64,000 nucleotides of DNA from a virus (IMGVR_UViG_3300005096_000137:84428-148427), one strand, 5' to 3'; counted from the first letter of the stretch, positions 7,028 to 16,048 are shown. Numbers and translations are program-made. Notes: generated from the sequence alone by a model not told the origin.

Positions 7028-9687
7028 AGACCATTCAGATGTCGGTGTTTGCGGACACCATCATGAAACAGAAATACTCACATGAACTCACGGGCTCGAT
7101 TGCCGAGAAGATGGAGGTACCTGACGGGACCAAAGAGGAATGGCCTAGTATTGCTTACCGTGTGACTAAGAACGTGTTGAAACCCTTGGGGTACACAATG
7201 CGGGACAAGGTATCCCAGGATATTTGCAAGATGATCACTGAGAGGAAGTTCCTCCCCGCCGGGCGGTATCTGTATGCCAGTGGACGTCCGTATAGTCAAG
7301 TTCAGAATTGCTACAGTGCGGAGACTGAGGTCATCACCAGTTTGGGGACCTTCACCATTCAGGAACTGTCCGAGACCAATGCAGGTAAGCATACCATCAT
7401 GACCTCCCAGGGTAGGTGGGTGGAAGCTGATTTCAGGTGTTTTGGTGTACAAACTCTCATGGAGGTTGAATTAGGCTTCGGACGCGGGGGTAAGACACTG
7501 TATGCCACAGCAGAACATAGTTGGCGAGTAGCTGAGTCGTTTGGGATCGATCAGTCCCGAGGGGGTCGAAGACGCTTTACACAGAAACATAAGGTTCTCA
7601 CTCAAGACCTGACACCCGGGGATACACTCTGGCAGACCTTCGGGTATGGTATGAGTCGCACCCCTATCAACCCTGTGGGTATCCAACATGGTTTTGTCTG
7701 GGGTGACGGGAACATTAGTACTAAGGGGCATCAGTGTACTGTGCGACTGTGTGGGGACAAGCAAGAGTACATGGATGAGTACTTCGCATTGTTCCCTAAC
7801 CATGTGATTGAGGATGACATTGAATTGTCACTCCTCCCAAGCCATTTCAAAAGCCTTGTGCCCCTCCAGTATGATAGGTCCTACCTTCTCGGTTGGTTAG
7901 TCGGGTACTTCGCAGCAGATGGGTGTGTCGCCGACAACGGACGCATGACCCTCCTCAGTCATGATATATCCTCGGTGCAACACGTAAAGGACGTCTGTGC
8001 TATCCTGGGTATTGGGTGCAATCAAATACTGACTGGCACCAAGACATCCAATCTGGATGGTAAGGAATACACCCACTATTCGGTGTCATTTGACCGTTCC
8101 ACTGTCACAAAAGACTTCTTCCTCAACCCTGAGCACCAAGACCGCTGGTTGGAAAACCCACCCCAGAAACAGACCTTCTGGAAGGTAAAGTCGGTCAAGC
8201 GAACGGATAGGGTCGAACCTGTGTATTGCGCAATTGTGCCTGATACTCATGAGTTTGTCTTGGCAGACAATATCCTAACGGGTAACTGCCTACTCTTGAG
8301 GTGCCATGACAGTCGAGAAGGTTGGTCAGAGCTACTCCACAATGCCAGCATGGCTCTGATGACCGGTGCTGGTATCGGAGTGGACTATTCGGACCTCCGC
8401 AGTGAGGGTGCCACGATTCGGGGAACAGGCGGGAAAGCCACCGGACCTATTGCCTTGATGCAGATGCTCAATGAGTGTGGTCGTGGTATTATGCAGGGAG
8501 GCGCGCGTCGCAGTGCTATCTGGGCTGGTCTCCGCTGGGACCATCCGGACATTCACAAGTTTATTCGTATTAAGAATTGGTCGGATGACGTCAAAGCCAT
8601 GAAGGCTAAGGACTTCAATTTCCCCGCTCCTCTGGATTGTACCAACATCAGTGTGCAACTCAACGACGAGTTCTTTGAAGCCTTCCACGACAACGAACAT
8701 GTAAAGCACTCGCTCGCACAATCAGTGTACTGGGCAGTGATTGAACAAGCCCTGGAGACGGCTGAGCCTGGATTCAGTGTGGACACTGGTAAGAACAGTG
8801 GTGAGACCCTGCGGAATGCTTGCACAGAAATCTCCTCCAAGGATGACTCCGACATCTGTAATTTAGGTTCAATCAATTTAGCGAGAATCGACGATATCGA
8901 GGAATTCGAGAAGGTGGTTGATTTGGGTACCCTGTTCCTACTTGCAGGCACAGTTTACAGTGATGTACCCTACGAGAAGGTCGATCGCGTGCGTACCAAG
9001 AACCGACGTTTAGGTCTTGGACTCATGGGCGTTCACGAGTGGCTTATCAAGCGAGGGAAGCCCTATGCTCCCGATGAGGACCTTGAGAAGTGGCTGAAGA
9101 AGTATAAGAAGTCGGGGAAGATTGCGAACAAGTATGCGGATCAATTTGGACTCTCGCGTCCGAAGAAGACTCGGTCCATTGCTCCCACGGGTACCATCTC
9201 GATTATTGCTGAGACAACCGGTGGGCTGGAACCACTGTTTTGTATTGCGTATAAGCGACGATACCTAAAGCACAACAATTGGTGCTACCAGTATGTCATT
9301 GACCCAACAGCAAAGCGACTCATTGATGCTGGTGCTGATCCCCATTCCATAGAGGACGCCTATACGTTGGCAGAAGACGTGGAAAGACGGGTCAAGTTCC
9401 AGCATTGGATTCAGCAGTTCGTCGACCATGGAATCAGCAGTACGGTCAACCTACCCGCATGGGGTACCAAATTGAACAACAAATCCAAGGTGCAGCCTTT
9501 TGGAACCATGCTAATGAAGTACCTCCCTGAGCTACGAGGGATCACCTGCTACCCAGATGGGTGCCGTTCTGGACAACCCTTCACGCCATGTGACTATGAA
9601 GAAGCCTTGCGTCACGAGGGTGCTGAATTGGTTGAAGAAGCCGTCCAAGCCTGTAGTTTGGCAAAAGGCGGAGATTGTGGAGATTAG
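7018..9687 (+). CDS. nrdJ: Class II (B12-dependent) ribonucleotide reductase with intein
   Basis: Reduces ribonucleotides to deoxyribonucleotides. Extein motifs: AGRYLYASGRPYSQVQN, CLLLRCHDS, GGARRSAIWAGL, NACTEI, CNLGSINLARI, APTGTISIIAE, and a C-terminal Cys pair (QACSLAK..DCGD) for redox relay. The precursor is 889 aa. An in-frame intein of 326 aa (residues 98-423) leaves about 563 aa after splicing, a compact class II enzyme. No separate small subunit or activase is nearby, which fits the cobalamin class. Overlaps phoH at its start. Confidence 0.9.
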   Translation: MQLETIQMSVFADTIMKQKYSHELTGSIAEKMEVPDGTKEEWPSIAYRVTKNVLKPLGYTMRDKVSQDICKMITERKFLPAGRYLYASGRPYSQVQNCYSAETEVITSLGTFTIQELSETNAGKHTIMTSQGRWVEADFRCFGVQTLMEVELGFGRGGKTLYATAEHSWRVAESFGIDQSRGGRRRFTQKHKVLTQDLTPGDTLWQTFGYGMSRTPINPVGIQHGFVWGDGNISTKGHQCTVRLCGDKQEYMDEYFALFPNHVIEDDIELSLLPSHFKSLVPLQYDRSYLLGWLVGYFAADGCVADNGRMTLLSHDISSVQHVKDVCAILGIGCNQILTGTKTSNLDGKEYTHYSVSFDRSTVTKDFFLNPEHQDRWLENPPQKQTFWKVKSVKRTDRVEPVYCAIVPDTHEFVLADNILTGNCLLLRCHDSREGWSELLHNASMALMTGAGIGVDYSDLRSEGATIRGTGGKATGPIALMQMLNECGRGIMQGGARRSAIWAGLRWDHPDIHKFIRIKNWSDDVKAMKAKDFNFPAPLDCTNISVQLNDEFFEAFHDNEHVKHSLAQSVYWAVIEQALETAEPGFSVDTGKNSGETLRNACTEISSKDDSDICNLGSINLARIDDIEEFEKVVDLGTLFLLAGTVYSDVPYEKVDRVRTKNRRLGLGLMGVHEWLIKRGKPYAPDEDLEKWLKKYKKSGKIANKYADQFGLSRPKKTRSIAPTGTISIIAETTGGLEPLFCIAYKRRYLKHNNWCYQYVIDPTAKRLIDAGADPHSIEDAYTLAEDVERRVKFQHWIQQFVDHGISSTVNLPAWGTKLNNKSKVQPFGTMLMKYLPELRGITCYPDGCRSGQPFTPCDYEEALRHEGAELVEEAVQACSLAKGGDCGD
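7309..8286 (+). mobile_element. Intein with LAGLIDADG homing endonuclease in nrdJ
   Basis: The intein begins at Cys98 (CYSAETEVIT) and ends ..ILTGN before the extein Cys424. Block B-like ATAEHSWRV is present, and block F reads CAIVPDTHEFVLADN. Two dodecapeptide-like motifs are visible: HGFVWGDG (about 7687-7710) and LLGWLVGYFAADG (about 7888-7926), each with an acidic catalytic position, so a DOD endonuclease is likely intact. The penultimate residue is Gly rather than the usual His. The insertion point is directly before the Cys matching the first active-site Cys of reductases. Confidence 0.9.
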
Positions 9688-9690
9688 GGG

Positions 9691-9719
9691 TTGACCTTAC
9701 TCTTTGGACCAACTAGGAT
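9691..9719 (+). promoter_or_regulatory. Sigma-70-type promoter for mazG
   Basis: TTGACC, 17-base spacer, TAGGAT. It lies just after the nrdJ stop and 35 bases before the MazG start. Confidence 0.6.
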
Positions 9720-9753
9720 AGAGGAATAGAAACAAACTCTCTGGAGACATACA

Positions 9754-10320
9754 ATGCTGATTGCTGATTACGTTGCACAAGCCCGTTCGGTTGCCCACTA
9801 CCATGACAAGGCTCCGAATGCCAATTTCATCTACCCCGCCCTGGGGCTCTGCGGTGAGATTGGGGAGGCTCTTGATAAGGTACAACACGTAGATGACGCG
9901 GAGGCCATCACTGGAGAATTAGGTGATGTCCTGTGGTACGTGGTAAACACCGCCTTGGATTTGGACATCACCATCCCTTCCGTCATTGATAGTATCATTC
10001 TTGGTGGTACAGAGTGTCAGACCTTTGACCAACTTCAAGGTCGTTTCCTTGCCCTGGATGCCTCCTGCTTTCTAGCCTTCGTGGTGTATGCCGGACGTAT
10101 TGCAGAAATTGCAAAGAAATCCATCCGTGATACCAACGGGTCTGTTTCTGACGAGAAAGTACAGATCATTCGCGAGAACTTAGGCTACATCCTCCTGGGC
10201 ATCACACGCTTTGCCGATATGTATAGCGTACCCCTCCAGGCTGTAGCACAAGCTAACATTAACAAACTGTTTTCCCGCCGCGACCGAGGGGTTCTCTCGG
10301 GTGACGGCGACAATCGCTAA
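9754..10320 (+). CDS. mazG: MazG-like nucleotide pyrophosphohydrolase
   Basis: Predicted NTP or dNTP pyrophosphohydrolase. The all-alpha NTP-PPase metal motif is visible: LGLCGEIGEALDKV (ExxE) followed by ELGDVLWYV (ExxD), about residues 30-70, in a 188-aa protein. A longer C-terminal helical extension (VVYAGRIAEIAKK) resembles a second half-motif. Phage MazG is thought to cleanse the nucleotide pool or adjust ppGpp. Own promoter upstream. Confidence 0.82.
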   Translation: MLIADYVAQARSVAHYHDKAPNANFIYPALGLCGEIGEALDKVQHVDDAEAITGELGDVLWYVVNTALDLDITIPSVIDSIILGGTECQTFDQLQGRFLALDASCFLAFVVYAGRIAEIAKKSIRDTNGSVSDEKVQIIRENLGYILLGITRFADMYSVPLQAVAQANINKLFSRRDRGVLSGDGDNR

Positions 10321-10334
10321 TACGGAGAAACACT

Positions 10335-10685
10335 GTGGCTGACTTTACGAGCTTTACAATCGAGAAAGAAGTGGACCTGGGATACTACCCAGCCCGTCTC
10401 TTTGACCGGAATCGGACGATTACGATACCTGTCGAAGGTACCCCCAATTCGGACGTCATCTTTACCCCGACCGTGAATACTAACCCACCCGAGGACACTA
10501 ACCCATCCGAGAGTCTGGAAACGGCCATCGTGAATACGTTGGATTTTCCAAATGAAGAAGAGTTTGACGCCCTGTTCAAACGCAATGATTCACTTCGGGA
10601 ACAAGGCCTCCAGACCTTGGAGGATGTTCCTGATATCACCCGAAGGGTGAAACTCCGGATCACCGTTGAAGTTCTCGACGACTAA
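10335..10685 (+). CDS. Hypothetical protein (GTG start)
   Basis: 116 aa; GTG start with GGAG eight bases before it. A Pro/Asn/Thr-rich middle (about 36-60) is flanked by beta-type segments. No recognised family. Last gene before a terminator. Confidence 0.6.
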   Translation: MADFTSFTIEKEVDLGYYPARLFDRNRTITIPVEGTPNSDVIFTPTVNTNPPEDTNPSESLETAIVNTLDFPNEEEFDALFKRNDSLREQGLQTLEDVPDITRRVKLRITVEVLDD

Positions 10686-10740
10686 CTTTATGCACGTTGC
10701 TTGCCATGTCCCTCTTTGGGCCCGCAGCGACGATGCACAA

Positions 10741-10790
10741 CCCCGACCGTGACGCCACCCCCCCCTATGGCTCATAGTCGGGGTCTTTTC
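10741..10790 (+). terminator. Rho-independent terminator candidate
   Basis: CCCCGAC (10741-10747) pairs with GTCGGGG (10777-10783), followed by TCTTTT. The loop is long (29 bases) and may fold further. It separates the nrdJ/mazG group from thyA. Confidence 0.65.
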
Positions 10791-10810
10791 ATTTACCTTT
10801 GGAGATTGAT

Positions 10811-11599
10811 ATGCAAAACTACTTGGATTTGATGCAGACTATCCTGGACCATGGGAACCGGAAGGGCGATCGTACTGGGACCGGGACTCTGAGTCTCTTT
10901 GGTCCTCAGCTTCGATTCGACCTAGCTGCTGGGTTCCCCTTGCTGACCACCAAGAAGCTCCACCTCCGTTCCATAATCTATGAACTGCTGTGGTTCATGC
11001 GTGGGCGTAACGACCTCGCCTACCTCCATAAACACGGGGTGAAGATTTGGGACGAATGGGCGTTGGATGACGGAACCATCGGACCTGGGTATGGTGTCCA
11101 GTGGCGTAGCTTCAATGAAGACCCAACCTGTGACCAACTCCAAGATGTACTTGACACCCTCAAGGGGAACCCCAACTGTCGGCGAATGATTGTCTCGGCG
11201 TGGAACCCCCTCCAGACGGGTAAGATGGCATTACCACCTTGTCATTTACTGTTCCAGTTCTATGTCGCCAATAACAAACTCTCGTGCAAGATGTACCAGA
11301 GAAGCTCCGATATGTTTCTAGGGGTGCCATTCAATATCGCCAGTTATGCCCTCCTCACTATGATGATGGCTAAGATGGCAGACCTAGAACTCGGGGATTT
11401 CATCTGGACATCTGGCGATTCACACATTTACTCGAACTGTATTGAACAGACCAAGACACAAGTCATGCGGGACTGCCGGAGGCTGCCGACCATGACCCTC
11501 AAAAATCGAGGTCAGGGGTTAAGTGACTGGGAGTACGACGATTTCAAATTGACCGGTTATGACCCCCACCCTCACATCAAGGCTAAAGTTTCCGTTTGA
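10811..11599 (+). CDS. thyA: Thymidylate synthase ThyA
   Basis: Makes dTMP from dUMP with methylene-tetrahydrofolate. Diagnostic segments: DRTGTGTLSLFG, FPLLTTKKLH, the WNP/PPCH catalytic region (Cys144 in LPPCHLLFQF), QRSSDMFLGVPFNIASYALL, GDSHIYSN, and a C-terminal DPHPHIKAKVSV. 262 aa, standard length. ATG at 10811 has GGAG six bases upstream. The DHFR gene at 41993 would regenerate its cofactor. Confidence 0.97.
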   Translation: MQNYLDLMQTILDHGNRKGDRTGTGTLSLFGPQLRFDLAAGFPLLTTKKLHLRSIIYELLWFMRGRNDLAYLHKHGVKIWDEWALDDGTIGPGYGVQWRSFNEDPTCDQLQDVLDTLKGNPNCRRMIVSAWNPLQTGKMALPPCHLLFQFYVANNKLSCKMYQRSSDMFLGVPFNIASYALLTMMMAKMADLELGDFIWTSGDSHIYSNCIEQTKTQVMRDCRRLPTMTLKNRGQGLSDWEYDDFKLTGYDPHPHIKAKVSV

Positions 11600-11624
11600 C
11601 AACCACAACTTTATCAGGTACACT
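11596..11624 (+). promoter_or_regulatory. Promoter giving a leaderless transcript (dam-type gene)
   Basis: TTGACA (11596-11601), 17-base spacer, TACACT (11619-11624), overlapping the 3' end of thyA. The predicted +1, seven bases past the -10 box, is the A of the ATG at 11631. Confidence 0.7.
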
Positions 11625-11630
11625 TGCAAT

Positions 11631-12155
11631 ATGGCGATCGTTTACGAAGCCACTGAGGATCGAGACTACTACGGGACACCCCCTGAATGGGCGGAACGTT
11701 GCCGCACAGTCTTGGATGGTATCGACTTAGATCCCGCTTCTTGTGAAGAAGCGAATCGACAGGTCATACGGGCAAACCGATTCATGGACAAGGAAATGAA
11801 CGCTTTGGAGCAAGATTGGAATTGCCGGTCCTTGTTTCTCAATCCACCATACAGCCGGACACTTCTCCCAGCATTTGCGAAGAAGTTTCGTACACAATGG
11901 AACCTTAACAACATTAGAGAATCGGCGATTGTTCTGATAAACAATTCCACAGAGACAGGTGCATTTGAACAGTTTAGTAGGTGTTCTGATCTTCGGGCAG
12001 AGCCCTGTGCCCGCATCCAGTTCGTGAGCACAGAAGGTCGGAGTGTGACAGGTAATCCCCGGGGTCAGGTCTTCTTTTATTATGGCCCTGATCCTGATTT
12101 ATTCTCCCGAGTCTTCCGTTGGGCGGGTTGTCGGATAATGAAGGTAGTTGAATGA
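11631..12155 (+). CDS. Phage DNA N6-adenine methyltransferase (Dam type)
   Basis: 174 aa in the phage N-6-adenine methyltransferase family: YYGTPPEWAERC at the N-terminus, DLDPAS (about 35-40) and the catalytic LFLNPPYSR (NPPY, about 66-74), followed by a conserved VLINNSTE region. Probably protects phage DNA from restriction. The ATG has no Shine-Dalgarno sequence: the -10 box ends six bases upstream, so translation is probably leaderless. An in-frame ATG at 11559 lies inside thyA and is rejected. Confidence 0.85.
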   Translation: MAIVYEATEDRDYYGTPPEWAERCRTVLDGIDLDPASCEEANRQVIRANRFMDKEMNALEQDWNCRSLFLNPPYSRTLLPAFAKKFRTQWNLNNIRESAIVLINNSTETGAFEQFSRCSDLRAEPCARIQFVSTEGRSVTGNPRGQVFFYYGPDPDLFSRVFRWAGCRIMKVVE

Positions 12156-12631
12156 TCACAGGCAACATTAGTTACGCGGCGGTCCAAATACAGGCGTTCA
12201 AGTATCGTCAGGGGGATTCCGTGTTCTGGGATGACATCAAGCACGAAGTTCCTTCGCATTCCTGCTGGGAAGATTTGACTGGCGCTGACTTCCCAGGCAG
12301 TCATCCCCTGCTCCGCATCCTGGAGGATGTGTACGGGCTCTATGTGAATTCGATCGGAGATTGGAACATTGGTTATTCGTCCTTCGTCGAGCATTATGAC
12401 TTTCAGAATCATCCAGAGGTCGGGCTACTTGAACACATGCCTCAGATAGTCAAGTTGCTGGAAGCCGAATTTGCGAAGCACCACGACAACCCCAAACAGG
12501 TGAGCATCACAACAATGTGGTCTGAGACCACATGGCAAACTCACGAAGGTGACTATGATTCGATGATTACGTTCCATGGCGGTTTCAACCTGCGTGACCT
12601 TGTAAGTCTTGCTACACCAATGGGTACCTGA
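12152..12631 (+). CDS. Tandem paralog family, copy 1
   Basis: 159 aa, unknown function. Shares with the next two genes an N-terminal pattern VQI..F..G..V..D...(V/L)P.HS.WD.L, and copy 2 also shares the C-terminal pattern TMWS.T.W......FHG.F...DL.SL. ATGA overlap with the methyltransferase. Confidence 0.65.
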   Translation: MITGNISYAAVQIQAFKYRQGDSVFWDDIKHEVPSHSCWEDLTGADFPGSHPLLRILEDVYGLYVNSIGDWNIGYSSFVEHYDFQNHPEVGLLEHMPQIVKLLEAEFAKHHDNPKQVSITTMWSETTWQTHEGDYDSMITFHGGFNLRDLVSLATPMGT

Positions 12632-12632
12632 T

Positions 12633-13148
12633 ATGTCGACCACTTACAGTATCGTCCAAATCCAGGGCAAGGCCTTCTCGAAGGGGGAGTTGGTGTACCA
12701 TGATCAATGTGATGACCTGACCCCTGGTCATTCGACTTGGGACAACCTTGCTGATGAGAAGGAGAGGTTCATCCCTAGTGGCGACCCTAATGTGGACTTT
12801 CGGGACACATCAGAGTGGGAGATAAAGGAGGATTGTATTGGGTTACGATTCACCGCGCTTGGTACACAAACCCTTCATTGGAATTCATTCTTCATCGAGT
12901 TTGTGGAGAAGTATGGGATCTTGCGGGTTGTTGAACCTTTTCGGAAGGTTATTGTAGCAGATGTTCAGGCTGCAATGGATAGGGCCTCCGAGGACTTCTG
13001 GGCACTCAAATACCACCAGACTATCAACACTCTCTGGTCGTACACCCACTGGGATACCGCAAAGCCACACAAGACACACAAGCCAGCTCTCGTGTACCAC
13101 GGACCCTTTGATATCAAAGACCTTTTATCCCTGACTCCAAGAAACTAA
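12633..13148 (+). CDS. Tandem paralog family, copy 2
   Basis: 171 aa starting MSTTYSIVQIQGKAF. Shows GHSTWDNL and a C-terminal TLWSYTHWDT..YHGPFDIKDLLSL, matching copy 1. Overlaps copy 3 by one base (TAATG). Function unknown. Confidence 0.65.
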   Translation: MSTTYSIVQIQGKAFSKGELVYHDQCDDLTPGHSTWDNLADEKERFIPSGDPNVDFRDTSEWEIKEDCIGLRFTALGTQTLHWNSFFIEFVEKYGILRVVEPFRKVIVADVQAAMDRASEDFWALKYHQTINTLWSYTHWDTAKPHKTHKPALVYHGPFDIKDLLSLTPRN

Positions 13149-13657
13149 TGAATACCATAAATAGCCACTCAATTGTCCAGGTAATTGCGGAGAGGTTCCA
13201 CAAAGGTCAGCCAGTGCTCTTTGAACGCCTCAAGGACATGGTTCCTTGCCATTCTTCTTTTGACAAACTGACTGACGCCCTGGGTTGTAGTGAGCAACCA
13301 TGTGCTAGTGTGCTCCCCACTGATGAGAGAACGTTCAAGGAAGCAGCATTCGGTATGACATTTCATTCGGTGGGAGAGCCAACCGGCGGGCATCCCTCTT
13401 GTTTTGAATACACACGGAGCCAGCAATCTCTGGAGGAGATGGTGGCCCCCTACCACACCAAGTTCGTGACCTATTGCAAGCAACACTTTCAAGCAGCCCA
13501 GAATGCCAGGACTGTCAGTAGCAACATTGTTTCGATACTCACCCTCTGGGGGAGTGCAGTTTGGATGGACAGGACGGGTAAGATTGTTACTGACAACCAG
13601 TTCCGTGGTATCCTGAACATGAACGTGTTGACAGATAATTTACTTGACAGGCAGTAG
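13148..13657 (+). CDS. Tandem paralog family, copy 3
   Basis: 169 aa. Shows SIVQVIAERFHKG, CHSSFDKL and ILTLWGSAVW, a diverged copy of the two genes before it; its end is shortened at NVLTDNLLD. The stop is followed closely by the promoter of the Tat operon, whose -35 box lies within this gene's last codons. Confidence 0.62.
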   Translation: MNTINSHSIVQVIAERFHKGQPVLFERLKDMVPCHSSFDKLTDALGCSEQPCASVLPTDERTFKEAAFGMTFHSVGEPTGGHPSCFEYTRSQQSLEEMVAPYHTKFVTYCKQHFQAAQNARTVSSNIVSILTLWGSAVWMDRTGKIVTDNQFRGILNMNVLTDNLLDRQ

Positions 13658-13672
13658 TCTATGGTGTACACT
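13644..13672 (+). promoter_or_regulatory. Promoter of the Tat-signal operon
   Basis: TTGACA (13644-13649), 17-base spacer, TACACT (13667-13672), followed by GAGAGTAA, a motif also seen after other -10 boxes here. Expression by host sigma-70 is predicted. Confidence 0.72.
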
Positions 13673-13699
13673 TGAGAGTAAACCTGTTGGAGACTTCAA

Positions 13700-14635
13700 A
13701 TGCTTGATCGTCGTGTATTTCTAAAGACCCTAAGCGCTGGTGCAATTGCGGCTATCCATGCAGCTAATGCAGCTAATGCAGCTAATGCAGAGACACCCCC
13801 GCTACCTCACTCTCACCCACTCCCACGTCCACAGTTTATCTGCCTTCCAAAGCGGTTCCCGGAGCCCCCAAGACAAATTCACATAGGTCCTCGAAAAGGA
13901 AAGCATGCGCCACGCCTCTGGCAAGTCCCACAAGGTTGGTTTAAGTATCGGGACCATAAACTACTGGGCACTTGTGGCGCTGGCAGTACCACAGAAGAGG
14001 ACATCGGGACCTTTACAGCAGGTCCCGGAGAAGACAAGCTTCAGTACCGTTTTGGCAAGACCCTGGAGTGCGACGGTTTTATGCGAATAGGTGCCAGTCA
14101 CACTGGTTGGACAAATCCCATATTCCTCCTGGCAGTTCATGACGGACCTGTTGTTGAATTCGGGTGTTACGGTCGCCAACCCGGCGATCTGGCGTTGGAA
14201 TTGGGGTCCCGTCCATACTATCACCCCTGCTCGTTTGTCTCAGTGTTCCGACCCAATAGTCCACTACCTGATGATGGTCACTACGAGACCACGATTGATT
14301 GGGACCTAGGTTCCCAGAAGGCAGACCCATACAAAACTGCCCTTCGCTTGAATTTTGCATACGAACATTACAGTCTTTCACGATCCCAGCGGATGGCTGA
14401 TTTCGTGATGCCTCCTCGAATGCTGGCTTTTGAATATGACAATGATGCGTATGATGCAATTATGTATGCTATGGATAGTTACAAGGTTGCTCCCACCCAG
14501 GGCTTCCGGATATCAAGCCACGGGTACAATTTCCAACTCTCTACCCGAAATCCACCAGTCCTGGCTCAGAATTACGCAATACAATCAGCCAGTGCCATGC
14601 GAGGCAGTCCAGTATGCTTAGACGAGACTTCCTAA
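13700..14635 (+). CDS. Tat-signal exported protein 1
   Basis: 311 aa. The N-terminus MLDRRVFLKTLSAGAIAAI is a textbook twin-arginine leader, with likely cleavage after ANA near residue 31. The leader contains a 9-bp DNA repeat giving AANAANAANA. The mature part has a core shared with the next three proteins: ECDGFMRIG .. IFLLAVHDGPVVEF. Cys and Pro content is high. Exported folded by Tat; function unknown. First gene of a five-gene operon; GGAG lies before the ATG. Confidence 0.75.
   Translation: MLDRRVFLKTLSAGAIAAIHAANAANAANAETPPLPHSHPLPRPQFICLPKRFPEPPRQIHIGPRKGKHAPRLWQVPQGWFKYRDHKLLGTCGAGSTTEEDIGTFTAGPGEDKLQYRFGKTLECDGFMRIGASHTGWTNPIFLLAVHDGPVVEFGCYGRQPGDLALELGSRPYYHPCSFVSVFRPNSPLPDDGHYETTIDWDLGSQKADPYKTALRLNFAYEHYSLSRSQRMADFVMPPRMLAFEYDNDAYDAIMYAMDSYKVAPTQGFRISSHGYNFQLSTRNPPVLAQNYAIQSASAMRGSPVCLDETS
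13760..13786 (+). repeat. 9-bp tandem repeat in Tat leader
   Basis: Three copies of GCAGCTAAT encode Ala-Ala-Asn at the end of the hydrophobic core of the signal peptide. Length changes by slippage would alter the cleavage region without a frameshift. Confidence 0.9.
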
Positions 14636-15207
14636 AGGCAACGGGCGCGAGCCTAGCACTGTCAAGCATGGCAGTTGCTGGGCTCCCGGTGTTGACACCA
14701 CCACCAAAATGCAAACCTATACCCCAGTACCTGGAACTGTTCCAGCCATACCATCGCCGACTCGACGGTGTAAAACCTGGTCAGTTCTTTACGTACAAGG
14801 GTCATTGGAAACAAGTCGAGAGTTACGGAAGTGAAGTACGTTGTGACGGGTACATGTACCTGGGTGATCGTTTGATGCCACCAAAGAATCGATGGTCCAT
14901 TGGAGATGCACCAGTGTTTTTGATTGCACTCACTAATGGTCCCATTGTTGAATTGGTAGGCGACTGCTTGGAAGACCCAGCATTCGCGAAACTCCTGGGA
15001 CCAATAACTCACCCGTACCCATTTGAATTGTACACCATGATGAACGAGGATGTGCTGTCCGACTTCACATGGTATTATGCGGACGTCACACAGAATGCGT
15101 GCGAAGAAATGACTTATGGTTCACCCAGCTACCTGGACGTTGAGTCCAGAATGCAGAAGGTGCGAAGTTATTATAACATTGACGAGCACGGTATGGTTCA
15201 GAAATAG
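14614..15207 (+). CDS. Tat-signal exported protein 2
   Basis: 197 aa. The leader MLRRDFLKATGASLALSSMA is twin-arginine type. The core RCDGYMYLG .. VFLIALTNGPIVELVG aligns with protein 1, while the C-terminal half is shorter. It starts 22 bases inside protein 1, so translation is probably coupled. Function unknown. Confidence 0.73.
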   Translation: MLRRDFLKATGASLALSSMAVAGLPVLTPPPKCKPIPQYLELFQPYHRRLDGVKPGQFFTYKGHWKQVESYGSEVRCDGYMYLGDRLMPPKNRWSIGDAPVFLIALTNGPIVELVGDCLEDPAFAKLLGPITHPYPFELYTMMNEDVLSDFTWYYADVTQNACEEMTYGSPSYLDVESRMQKVRSYYNIDEHGMVQK

Positions 15208-15217
15208 GGGATTTCAG

Positions 15218-16048
15218 ATGGACAGACGCGGATTTCTAGGCAAGCTTGGTATTGGGGTAGCAGCGGCTGGTGTTTTGGGCCGTGAGGCTATCGCGCGGAT
15301 TCCCAAGGAGACCAAGAAACTTCCCAAGGAGCTATTACTACCTCCCGAGAAACTCACCTTGGCTGAGGTGACCACTGCTGAGGTGACCACTGCTCTCAAG
15401 AGTAATTTCCCGGGGTTTGTGGACCAGGTTTCAAATACCGCGACAAAAGTTCCCCGCCGGTTGCCCACTCACATTGCCCACCACCTCTACCCAGACAATG
15501 GTTTGTACCTCCAATTGATGAACTGCGATCACCATGTCCCTAACAAACGTTACGGTAAATACCGATCGGGAGAATACGTGATCCAGAGTATCAATGACCC
15601 ACCTGGCTTACAGGTCCTTGGTTCAGAGTTTACCATTGATGGCGCTGCCATGGCAGGTTATGTGGCGGTACACAGTCCAACGGGGATTATATCCGAGGAC
15701 CTAAAGAGTCCATTGTTCACTGATTTCCAACTCATGGCCAAGCGGAACCCACTCGACTATCATGTTGGCTGTGTCATGTGGTTAGCCCTGAGGAATGGTC
15801 CAGTGGTTGCATATAACTTCTTGAACAAAGCCCAACATCGGTGTGCCCGTACCCTTCGAGGCTCTCAGGACGTTGCATATCCTTGGTGTCTACAATCACG
15901 GGAATTTCGCAACAATGTGGGTGTGAATCACATTCGCTTTTATTACATGGCTGTGGCTGGAACTACACACGAACCCCGGACTACACCCGAATCAATACGT
16001 GAGAGATTTGTGGAAGAAGGTATGTCTAACCCTGGAGAATTACGATGA
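15218..16048 (+). CDS. Tat-signal exported protein 3
   Basis: 276 aa. The leader MDRRGFLGKLGIGVAAAGVL is twin-arginine type. A 15-bp direct repeat encodes AEVTT twice after the leader. The family core is AGYVAVHS .. VMWLALRNGPVVAYN. ATG at 15218 has AGGGG upstream; an earlier in-frame ATG at 15116 would bury the signal and lies in the previous gene. Function unknown. Confidence 0.73.
   Translation: MDRRGFLGKLGIGVAAAGVLGREAIARIPKETKKLPKELLLPPEKLTLAEVTTAEVTTALKSNFPGFVDQVSNTATKVPRRLPTHIAHHLYPDNGLYLQLMNCDHHVPNKRYGKYRSGEYVIQSINDPPGLQVLGSEFTIDGAAMAGYVAVHSPTGIISEDLKSPLFTDFQLMAKRNPLDYHVGCVMWLALRNGPVVAYNFLNKAQHRCARTLRGSQDVAYPWCLQSREFRNNVGVNHIRFYYMAVAGTTHEPRTTPESIRERFVEEGMSNPGELR
15362..15391 (+). repeat. 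15-bp direct repeat in Tat protein 3
   Basis: Two exact copies of GCTGAGGTGACCACT, in frame, just after the signal peptide. Confidence 0.9.

Noticed and set aside
7018-9687. Two separate genes (reductase interrupted by an unrelated insert)
   Set aside because: The frame is continuous and the insert has intein start, block F and Cys+1 junctions, so a single spliced precursor is the better reading.
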